DNA of 14,511 nucleotides from CAZDHT01 sp964505325 (lineage in GTDB: Bacteria; Planctomycetota; PUPC01): contig CAZDHT010000124.1 of assembly GCA_964505325.1 (NCBI GenBank), positions 1 to 14,511 of the forward strand, written 5' to 3'. Below are positions 6,488 to 12,052 of the stretch, in pieces (within the stretch, counting starts at the first letter, position 1; each line of letters opens with the position of its first letter). A program made the translations under genes and the position numbers. The notes under the pieces were generated by a model that worked only from the letters and a program-made list of their open reading frames with translations, was not told the DNA's origin and made no database searches.

Positions 6488-7363
6488 ATGCCGAAGAAAT
6501 GCCTGATCATTGCAAACCCGATCTCCGGGCTCGGATTCGGGCGCCGGAATGCCCCGCTGCTCGAAACGCAACTGCGCGAAAACGGCTATGAGGTCGAGCT
6601 GTTCTGGACGACCGCGCAGGGCGCCGCCCGCGCCGCAGCGGAAGAGGCGGACGCCGACGACGTGTCGGTCATCCTGTGCGTCGGGGGCGATGGCACGCTG
6701 AACGAGATCGTCAACGGCGTGGGCGACAAACGCATCCCCGTGACCATCTTTCCAACAGGGACCGGCAATGTGCTCGCGAAAGAGTACGGTATTCCGTACA
6801 ACGTCTCGCGCGTCTGCGAGATGATTGTCCACGGCCGGACGAAGTGGCTCGACGTCGGCGTCATCGGCGACCGCCGCTTCATTCTATTTGCCGGGGCCGG
6901 CTTCGACGCGGCCGTCACGATGTCATTGCAGCGGCGCCGCACGGGCCGGATCAGCATGCTCAGCTACGTGTCGCCGGTCCTGAGGGCCCTGGTCACTTAC
7001 CGGTTCCCGGAAATAGAGGTGACAGTCGACGGTCAGCTCGCCGGGACTGCCACCTGCGTAATCGTCAGCAACGTGCACAGCTACGGCGGCCCGTTCGAGT
7101 TCACCCAACAGGCCGATCCGACGGACGGCCTGCTCGACGTCTGCCTGATGCGGGGACGGAGCCGTTGGGACCTGGTCCGCTACATGTGGGGCGGGCTGCG
7201 GCGCCGCCTGCTCCGATACGAGGACACCAAGCACCTGCGGGGCGCGGTGATCGAGCTCGACTCGAAGTCCGACGTGCCCCTTCAGGCGGACGGCGATTTC
7301 ATCGGGCATTCGCCGGTGAAGATCGAGCTGCTCCACGCGCGACTACCGGTGATCGTGCCATAA
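6488..7363 (+). CDS. Diacylglycerol/lipid kinase family protein (DagK/YegS-like)
   Basis: The 291-residue protein belongs to the diacylglycerol-kinase catalytic family, which phosphorylates lipid hydroxyls using ATP at the inner face of the membrane. The N-terminus has the typical strand and loop (IIANPISGLGFG, 7-18). The nucleotide-binding GGDGT is at 66-70, followed by LNEIVNG and the second conserved loop PTGTGNVLAKEYGIP from residue 89. GAGFDA near residue 138 and LLDVCLM near residue 220 belong to the C-terminal beta-sandwich. Length fits YegS/BmrU-type kinases. Substrate (diacylglycerol, phosphatidylglycerol or a sphingoid base) cannot be decided. The start is set by the promoter at 6422-6450 and an AGG-containing ribosome site just before the ATG. 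It heads a tight operon with the 89-residue protein and mazG-like gene. Confidence 0.92.
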   Translation: MPKKCLIIANPISGLGFGRRNAPLLETQLRENGYEVELFWTTAQGAARAAAEEADADDVSVILCVGGDGTLNEIVNGVGDKRIPVTIFPTGTGNVLAKEYGIPYNVSRVCEMIVHGRTKWLDVGVIGDRRFILFAGAGFDAAVTMSLQRRRTGRISMLSYVSPVLRALVTYRFPEIEVTVDGQLAGTATCVIVSNVHSYGGPFEFTQQADPTDGLLDVCLMRGRSRWDLVRYMWGGLRRRLLRYEDTKHLRGAVIELDSKSDVPLQADGDFIGHSPVKIELLHARLPVIVP

Positions 7364-7377
7364 GGCGTTCATCGACG

Positions 7378-7647
7378 ATGGACTGGGAAGAGATCGAGCT
7401 GGAACTGGCATCCATCGCCCAGCGGCTGGGCATCGAGGTGCGTCACATCCGCTACGAGGGCGAGGGCGGGTTGTGCCTCATCCGCGGCAAGCGCGTGCTG
7501 GTGATCAACGACTGGCTCGACTCGCCCGACCGCGCCGCCGTGATGGCCAAGGGGCTGGCTACACTGCCGGAGGTCGACCAGATGTACGTGGTGCCCGAGG
7601 TCCGGCGACTCTTCGAGAAGTATGCTTCGGAAGGACATGACTCATGA
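7378..7647 (+). CDS. Conserved hypothetical protein, 89 residues
   Basis: A small soluble protein: a helix (about 3-18), a beta-like section containing GGLCLIRGKRVLVINDW (about 30-46), then a charged helix and MYVVPEVRRLFEKY near the end. A short protein with a GG-L-C-x-x-(R)G-K/R core and a PEVR tail is familiar to me from diverse bacteria but has no function I can name. It begins 14 bases after the lipid kinase and overlaps the mazG-like gene by four bases (ATGA), so translation of the two is probably coupled. Coding is supported by the operon geometry and coherent secondary structure. No catalytic motif is visible; C34 (in GGLCLIRG) is the only cysteine. Confidence 0.8.
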   Translation: MDWEEIELELASIAQRLGIEVRHIRYEGEGGLCLIRGKRVLVINDWLDSPDRAAVMAKGLATLPEVDQMYVVPEVRRLFEKYASEGHDS

Positions 7648-7937
7648 AGCTCGCCGAATTCCAGCGGTTGATCGAACGAATCTATTTCGAGCGCGACAAG
7701 GCCCGCGGGGCGAGCGGGACGTTCATGTGGTTTCTCGAGGAGGTGGGCGAGCTCGCCACCGCGCTCCGTGAGAATCAAGACCGGCAGCAGCTCGCCGAGG
7801 AGTTCGGGGACGTCCTCGCCTGGCTATGCACGCTGGCGAGCATCTCGGGCGTCGAGATGGCGGAGGCGATCCAGAAGTACGCCGACGGCTGTCCCTACTG
7901 CCACCAGACGCCGTGCAGTTGCTCGAATAAAAAGTGA
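7644..7937 (+). CDS. MazG-like nucleotide pyrophosphohydrolase with Cys-rich tail
   Basis: The 97-residue protein has the all-alpha MazG-type fold: E32-E33-x-x-E36 (FLEEVGELATAL) and E52-E53-x-x-D56 (EEFGDVLAWL) supply the magnesium-binding acidic residues. Such enzymes hydrolyse nucleoside triphosphates to monophosphate and pyrophosphate, often to clear damaged or non-canonical nucleotides. The C-terminus adds a four-cysteine knuckle (C83, C86, C91, C93; CPYC...CSC), probably a zinc site. AAGGA lies about 9 bases before the ATG, and the start overlaps the previous stop (ATGA). A single short domain distinguishes it from the two-domain MazG of enterobacteria. Confidence 0.88.
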   Translation: MKLAEFQRLIERIYFERDKARGASGTFMWFLEEVGELATALRENQDRQQLAEEFGDVLAWLCTLASISGVEMAEAIQKYADGCPYCHQTPCSCSNKK

Positions 7938-7945
7938 GGAGAGCT

Positions 7946-8023
7946 ATGGAAGCACCGGGGCGTGGGAGCGCGGAAACATCAGGCGTGAGGTCTCTGCCTA
8001 TCCGTTGCGCCGCGTGTGTTTGA
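7946..8023 (+). CDS. Possible 25-residue small ORF after the mazG-like gene
   Basis: An ATG at 7946 follows a strong GAGGAG ribosome site and opens 25 codons ending at TGA 8021-8023, eight bases after the mazG-like gene. The peptide (MEAPGRGSAE... ending CAACV) has no recognisable domain. It overlaps the predicted promoter of the next gene. It could be a leader peptide, a degraded gene start or chance; the ribosome site is the only real support. Confidence 0.25.
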   Translation: MEAPGRGSAETSGVRSLPIRCAACV

Positions 8024-8034
8024 GATGGTAGAAT
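8005..8034 (+). promoter_or_regulatory. Weak promoter for the membrane sensor gene
   Basis: TTGCGC (8005-8010) and TAGAAT (8029-8034) lie 18 bases apart. Transcription near 8041 would give a leader of about 36 bases with GGGAGGG (8061-8067) before the ATG at 8077. The -35 is poor, so read-through from the upstream operon may contribute. Confidence 0.4.
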
Positions 8035-8076
8035 TGTAGGTCGTGGGAACGAGTTCGCTCGGGAGGGCGTTCGAGA

Positions 8077-9108
8077 ATGGCCAAGCGCAAGGGCAGCCTG
8101 CTGCTCCAACTGACCGTCAGCCTCAGCCTGGCGATCGTGTTCCTCAGCCTCGCGTCGTTCTACTACCAGTATCAGGTCGAGAAACACATCTTGATGGGAA
8201 GCATCCGCAGCGACCTGATGCGCCAGGCCGGCCTGCTGCGGGCCTGGCTCGAGAAGGCGGCGACCCCCGAAGGGCGCGAAAAGGTTGCCGCGCAGTATAT
8301 TGAAACCGTCGACCATCTGGACAAGGTCAAGCAGGAGATCATGGTCGTCGACGCGCAGGGCAAGGCCGTGGCGACCAACATCGAAAAAGCCACCGGGCAC
8401 CCCCTCCTGGACGAGGTGATGGCCAAGGACGCCCCTGCCGAGGGGAAGTGTCTGGAAATGGACGGCAAGTACATCATTGCCCTTCCCTGCTACGTGGACC
8501 AGAAGCTCGTGGCCGGGGTACTGCTCAAGCAGCCGCTCACGGCGGTCGGTCGGCTCGCGGATTCGCTCATGTTGGGCGCGTTCGTGCTGCTGGCCATCAC
8601 GCTTGTCATCATCGTGCTCGTGGTCCACTACGTGCTGCGGGTCAAGGTGCACCAGCCGATGCAGGCGATCTTCATGCAGCAGTACCGCATCCGCGAGGGC
8701 GACCTGGCGAAGATCGAGGCGGAGGATCCCGCCAACGAGTTCTCCGACCTCTACGCGATGTATAACGAAATGGTTGTCCGCATCGCCGAGCAGAAGAGGG
8801 CCATCTTCGACCAGAAAGACCACGTAGCGCTCGCCCAGCTTGTGCGGCAGACCATCGCCAAGCTGACCAGGCCGCTGGACGAGATTCTCACCAAGAGCCG
8901 GGCGCTCCTCGAGCAGCCGTCCTCGTTGTCCGACACGGACCGCGTGACGTTGAAGGAGGTCATCGCCAACATCACGCGAATGGCCCGCGAGCTCAAGGCG
9001 ATCGTCGTGGAAGGCGACAAGAGCGCCACGTGGCTCAAGCGCGAGGCCGAGAAGGTCGACGAGCACACCAAGGATTCTGGCGACGGCGAAACCGGGGCCG
9101 GTGCGTAG
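8077..9108 (+). CDS. Membrane sensor with HAMP and HisKA-like helices lacking kinase residues
   Basis: The 343-residue protein has a membrane helix at 8-30, a periplasmic sensor region (31-163, with VVDAQGKAVATN resembling a Cache/PAS-like strand), a second helix at about 164-187, a HAMP-like region (188-240) and a helical pair at about 247-312. That pair aligns with the dimerisation domain of histidine kinases: VALAQLVRQ, then IAKLTRPL (260-267) where kinases have SHELRTPL. In an ungapped alignment the phosphoacceptor histidine is A261 and the next acidic residue is K262. No ATP-binding domain follows; the protein ends in about 30 charged residues. It therefore cannot be a working kinase alone and may be a receptor that signals by conformation or pairs with another protein. 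GGGAGGG precedes the ATG. It has its own promoter or is the end of the lipid kinase operon. Confidence 0.85.
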   Translation: MAKRKGSLLLQLTVSLSLAIVFLSLASFYYQYQVEKHILMGSIRSDLMRQAGLLRAWLEKAATPEGREKVAAQYIETVDHLDKVKQEIMVVDAQGKAVATNIEKATGHPLLDEVMAKDAPAEGKCLEMDGKYIIALPCYVDQKLVAGVLLKQPLTAVGRLADSLMLGAFVLLAITLVIIVLVVHYVLRVKVHQPMQAIFMQQYRIREGDLAKIEAEDPANEFSDLYAMYNEMVVRIAEQKRAIFDQKDHVALAQLVRQTIAKLTRPLDEILTKSRALLEQPSSLSDTDRVTLKEVIANITRMARELKAIVVEGDKSATWLKREAEKVDEHTKDSGDGETGAGA

Positions 9109-9112
9109 CCGA

Positions 9113-9259
9113 TCAGCGCCCTCCCCTCCCCGCTTGCGTTCGCTCGACAACCAGCCAGTAACCGATCATGCGCGGATCGCCCTTTTTCGCTTGGGCCTCA
9201 TCCCACCCTTGCGAATAGACCCCGACCCGATTGAGCTTCTTGTCGTGCTCGTAGACCAT
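9113..9259 (-). pseudogene. Out-of-frame C-terminal part of the secreted protein gene 9198-9665
   Basis: From 9259 to a TGA at 9113, the minus strand encodes 48 residues (MVYEHDKKLNRVGVYSQGW... MIGYWLVVERTQ) with a convincing protein composition. It sits one base out of frame with the upstream gene, whose own last 20 or so residues look random. The likely ancestral product joined the two just before this point (after codon 135 of the upstream gene), giving about 183 residues. The ATG here has no properly spaced ribosome site, so an independent gene is unlikely. Confidence 0.55.
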
Positions 9260-9665
9260 TCTCCCGCCCGGCCCTGCGGATCTCGGCAAGTGCGGTGCTG
9301 TTACGTGCAACACTTTCCCGCAGTTCCTTCAGCACCCAGTCTTCAAGTTTCCTGGCCTTTGCAATGGACCCCACTCCGTTGCGGACTGACAGCTCCCCGT
9401 AGGCTTTCGGCGAGAGGTCGTTCTCCGCCACGAGCTTCCGCGCGCGCTCCAGCGCTCCCACCACCGTTGGAACGCTATTGGCCTTTCTCATCCGGGCGTT
9501 GTACTCGTCCATGTACTCCTGCAACGTCTCCGGCTTGTTACCGAGGCCAGAGCATCCGCCGCAGACACCCCAAACACACAGGGCGACCAACGCAACGGCA
9601 ACCGTGTTTCTCACGAATGTGTCCCTTTTCGCCGATTTCCCCCGCCCGATTCGGGGCGCCCTCAT
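9198..9665 (-). CDS. Small secreted or lipoprotein-like protein, apparently frameshifted near its 3' end
   Basis: The frame encodes 155 residues. The N-terminus has a basic region (GRGKSAKRDTFVR) and a hydrophobic core (about 20-34) ending in CGGC, a poor lipobox, so it is exported or membrane-anchored. The middle (about 45-130) is predicted helical and charged, with no family I recognise. After about residue 135 the frame runs into low-quality sequence, while a neighbouring frame continues sensibly to 9113, indicating a one-base shift in a G/C-rich run at about 9260-9275. GGAGG five bases before the ATG at 9665 supports this start over a GTG at 9680. It follows moxR on the same strand after a repeat patch. 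Confidence 0.6.
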   Translation of the reverse strand: MRAPRIGRGKSAKRDTFVRNTVAVALVALCVWGVCGGCSGLGNKPETLQEYMDEYNARMRKANSVPTVVGALERARKLVAENDLSPKAYGELSVRNGVGSIAKARKLEDWVLKELRESVARNSTALAEIRRAGRENGLRARQEAQSGRGLFARVG

Positions 9666-9697
9666 AACCCCCTCCGCCACAATCGGTTACAAATCCT

Positions 9698-9748
9698 CAT
9701 AGTGCCAGGCACTATGACACTATGACACTAGGCACTATGACACTATGA
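9698..9748. repeat. Octamer/direct-repeat patch with a perfect palindrome, downstream of moxR
   Basis: CATAGTGCC and GGCACTATG form perfect 9-base arms around a single A (9698-9716). An 18-base direct repeat starting GGCACTATGA occurs at 9708-9725 and 9731-9748 (period 23). On the minus strand the octamer TCATAGTG occurs four times, as two tandem pairs, each followed by CC. The patch lies between the moxR stop and the small secreted protein gene. It may be a repeat-expansion site, an mRNA 3' structure or a protein-binding array. Confidence 0.85.
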
Positions 9749-9755
9749 CGACTCA

Positions 9756-10769
9756 CTATCGCGTCATCTTCGGTTCGGGGATTTCGTGGAGGAGCATGCG
9801 GACCAGCTCGACGGTGTCGATGCCTTCGGCCTCGGCCTGGAAGTTGGCGCCCAGGCGGTGCCGCATGACCGGGATGGCGACGTCGCGGATGTCCTGCGGG
9901 TCTACGTTCAGCCGGCCGTCCATTGCGGCCATGGCCCGCGCCCCCATCACCAGCGCCTGCCCGGCCCTCGGCCCGGCACCCCAGTCGATCATCTCACGCA
10001 CGAACTTGGGCGCGCGCTCGTCCTTTGGCCGGCTGGCGCGCACGATGTTGGTGGCGTACTTGATCACGTAGTCGGACACGGCGATGTGCCCCACCACCTC
10101 CTGCATCCGCAGGATGTCCTGGGCCGTGAATACCGGCTGGAGCTCCTTGTAGCTGCCCAGCGTCGTGAACCGGATGATCTCCTCCTCTTCCTCCTGCTGC
10201 GGATAGTCGACGAAGATGTTGAACATGAACCGGTCGAGCTGCGCCTCGGGCAGCGGGTAGGTGCCTTCCTGTTCGATGGGGTTCTGTGTGGCAATGACGA
10301 AGAACGGCTCGGCCAGGGAGAACGTCTCGTTGCCGACGCTGACCTGCTTCTCCTGCATTGCCTCGAGCAGCGCGGCCTGCGTCTTGGGCGGGGTCCGGTT
10401 GATCTCGTCGGCCAGGATGATGTTGGCGAAGATCGGGCCGCGCAGGAACTGGAACGACCGCCGGTGCGTCCGTTCGTCCTCCTGCATCACGTTCGTGCCG
10501 GTGATGTCGGACGGCATCAGGTCCGGCGTGAACTGAATTCGTCTGAACGACAGGCGGATAATCTGTGAGATGGCGCGCACCATCAGCGTCTTGGCGAGGC
10601 CGGGCACGCCGACGAGGAGGCAGTGGGCGCGGCAGCAGATCGCCGCCAGCATCTCGTGGATCACCTGCTTCTGGCCGATGATCGCCTTCGCCATCTCCTT
10701 CATCATCAGGTCGCACTTGTTGGAGAAGTCGGCGACCAGTTCTTCGATGTTCACGGGGCCATTCGACAC
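9756..10769 (-). CDS. MoxR-family AAA+ ATPase
   Basis: The 337-residue protein is a cytoplasmic AAA+ ATPase of the MoxR family, chaperones that usually assemble or activate membrane or metal-containing complexes with VWA-domain partners. Walker A is GVPGLAKT (54-61), Walker B IILADEINR with D121/E122, sensor 1 ATQNP with N163, followed by QEGTYPLPEAQLDRF. An acidic run (QQEEEEEII) lies near 192-200, and the C-terminal helical lid fills about 240-337. The length matches the family. The start is a GTG with GGGAGG five bases upstream. The usual DUF58 and VWA partner genes are absent. Instead, a secreted protein of unknown function precedes it by 36 bases on the same strand, and the repeat patch with a small secreted protein follows. 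Confidence 0.93.
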   Translation of the reverse strand: MSNGPVNIEELVADFSNKCDLMMKEMAKAIIGQKQVIHEMLAAICCRAHCLLVGVPGLAKTLMVRAISQIIRLSFRRIQFTPDLMPSDITGTNVMQEDERTHRRSFQFLRGPIFANIILADEINRTPPKTQAALLEAMQEKQVSVGNETFSLAEPFFVIATQNPIEQEGTYPLPEAQLDRFMFNIFVDYPQQEEEEEIIRFTTLGSYKELQPVFTAQDILRMQEVVGHIAVSDYVIKYATNIVRASRPKDERAPKFVREMIDWGAGPRAGQALVMGARAMAAMDGRLNVDPQDIRDVAIPVMRHRLGANFQAEAEGIDTVELVRMLLHEIPEPKMTR

Positions 10770-10774
10770 GTTGT

Positions 10775-10780
10775 CCTCCC
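10775..10780 (-). promoter_or_regulatory. Ribosome binding site fixing the GTG start of moxR
   Basis: GGGAGG on the minus strand lies five bases before the GTG at 10769. The nearest ATG is out of frame, so GTG is the start. Confidence 0.8.
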
Positions 10781-10805
10781 GTCATTTCTGCAAACAGACC
10801 AACGG

Positions 10806-11870
10806 CTATTTCGGCGCGCGGCGCACGTAGATACCCTCGCCGGTCTTCGGCTTGTACCGGGTCGTCACCAGTCGCATGATCGTCTCGCCGACGGACCTCA
10901 GCTCGGCCAGGTTCCGGTTGCGCCTGCGGATGTAGAACGTCTTGTGCAGCTTCGCCACCAGCGGCTCGACAAGCGTTACGCCGTATTGCCCGGCCGATAT
11001 CTCGTTCTTGATGAACCCGACCAGCACGTAATCGATCTTGGGGGGAGGCGGCGGCTTGGGCTGGTCGTCGTCCGGCTCCGGCTTTACGACCTTCGGCATC
11101 CTGGCGCGGTGCTTGGCGAGAAGGCGCCGTGCCTGCAGATAGCGCCCCCGGTTCTTCCCGATGGCGGAGTAGTCCTTGACCGGCGTCTGGATCTTGTTAA
11201 CGTCGTCCACGAACCGGATCTCGGTCCAGCCTTCAAACGCGGGGAACACGATGGGGAACGTGGCTGTCTCACCCTGGTTGATGGCCGGCGGGGCAAGTAC
11301 GCGCGCTCTCGCGCCCAGCAACTCCTTCAACGTGGGGTCTTCGGGCACAAGGGACTCCACGGGCTTGCCGGCGGCGTCTTTCAGCGGCCGGCCGTCCCTT
11401 TCCACGGCCGCTCGCATGGCCCCCAACTCCAGCTTCACGCCGGACAAATTCGCCACCGCCACCATCACCCACGAATACTTCTTCGGGTCGAGCGGCAGCA
11501 GGGCGGCCTCCTCGCGGGTGGGCATCCGAAGAGCGATCTCGACCATGCCCGGCTGAAGGCCGTAGTACGTGCGGGGCGCGCCCTTGGGGTACATTGCCGC
11601 GGCGAGCAGGATCGAGTCGAGCGCCGGATCATACTTCGCCGCCTCGTACAGGCGAACGGCCTCCAGCACCATCGCGTCGAGCAGCTTGTGGGGGTTCCGG
11701 CCCGAGTACTCGACACAGGTGCGCTCCAGCCGCTTCAGCGTCTTGACGGCGCGGCGAATCTCGGCAGTGCCGGCCTCCGCCGCGTGCGCCTGGGGGATCG
11801 CCAGGCCGGCGGCGAGCACAAGTCCAACTTGACAGGCTCGGAAACCGAGCCTACAATGATTTCCGAGCAT
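10806..11870 (-). CDS. Secreted protein of unknown function preceding moxR
   Basis: The 354-residue protein has a Sec-type signal peptide: basic start, hydrophobic core VGLVLAAGLAI, predicted cleavage after AHA at residue 30. The mature part begins with a helical, TPR-like section (about 35-100), then a beta-rich middle. A proline-rich linker (about 264-278, with PPPPP) leads to a basic C-terminal domain (about 279-354) containing YGVTLVEPLVAKL and FYIRRRNRN. I recognise no family. Start choice is uncertain: the ATG at 11870 gives a good signal peptide but has no ribosome site; a TTG at 11888 has GGAGG about 10 bases upstream and adds six residues. Its first codons overlap the promoter of the opposite-strand gene. 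It should be co-transcribed with moxR, 36 bases downstream, and may be its periplasm-facing partner or client; that is inference. Confidence 0.78.
   Translation of the reverse strand: MLGNHCRLGFRACQVGLVLAAGLAIPQAHAAEAGTAEIRRAVKTLKRLERTCVEYSGRNPHKLLDAMVLEAVRLYEAAKYDPALDSILLAAAMYPKGAPRTYYGLQPGMVEIALRMPTREEAALLPLDPKKYSWVMVAVANLSGVKLELGAMRAAVERDGRPLKDAAGKPVESLVPEDPTLKELLGARARVLAPPAINQGETATFPIVFPAFEGWTEIRFVDDVNKIQTPVKDYSAIGKNRGRYLQARRLLAKHRARMPKVVKPEPDDDQPKPPPPPKIDYVLVGFIKNEISAGQYGVTLVEPLVAKLHKTFYIRRRNRNLAELRSVGETIMRLVTTRYKPKTGEGIYVRRAPK
11829..11857 (+). promoter_or_regulatory. Promoter whose 17-base spacer is a perfect inverted repeat
   Basis: TTGACA (11829-11834) and TACAAT (11852-11857) are separated by 17 bases. 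That spacer reads GGCTCGG, AAA, CCGAGCC: a perfect palindrome whose arms extend to eight bases by including the last base of the -35 and the first of the -10. A further half-site CCGAGC (11863-11868) directly precedes the ATG at 11869. A dimeric protein bound here would cover the polymerase site. The predicted transcript start, near 11864, leaves only about five leader bases. Confidence 0.75.
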
Positions 11871-12030
11871 GGCGGACCCAAAAGACAAGACGAGCGCGCC
11901 TCCAGAAGTGCCGGACGATGGACCGCGCGACCCGGTCAAACGGCGCAAGCAGGCCTTCTGGATGGTCCTGATCTGCCTTATAGTCATCATAGTGACGTTC
12001 GTCATGATAGTCAATGAGTTGACGCACTAG
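11869..12030 (+). CDS. 53-residue single-pass membrane protein
   Basis: The short frame encodes a hydrophilic, acidic/proline-rich N-terminus (MADPKDKTSAPPEVPDDG), a basic patch (VKRRKQ, about 23-28) and one strongly hydrophobic helix (about 30-48), ending NELTH. The positive-inside rule places the N-terminus in the cytoplasm. Coding is supported by the strong promoter just upstream, the coherent topology and the position 22 bases before holA. There is no ribosome site, and the predicted mRNA has almost no leader, so initiation would be leaderless or nearly so. Its ATG overlaps the ATG of the divergent secreted-protein gene within one CATG. I know no family for it. Confidence 0.7.
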   Translation: MADPKDKTSAPPEVPDDGPRDPVKRRKQAFWMVLICLIVIIVTFVMIVNELTH

Positions 12031-12037
12031 GCCCGCC

Positions 12038-12043
12038 AGGAGG
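12038..12043 (+). promoter_or_regulatory. Ribosome binding site fixing the TTG start of holA
   Basis: AGGAGG is followed nine bases later by TTG at 12053. No in-frame ATG lies near, so the polymerase subunit gene starts at TTG. Confidence 0.75.
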
Positions 12044-12052
12044 ACCATACGC

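Noticed and set aside
7723..9150. 475-codon open frame on the minus strand
   Set aside because: Antisense to the MazG-like and sensor genes, both supported by motifs, ribosome sites and operon spacing.
10623..12017. 464-codon open frame on the plus strand
   Set aside because: Antisense to the secreted-protein gene and the start of moxR. It has no motifs and no ribosome site.
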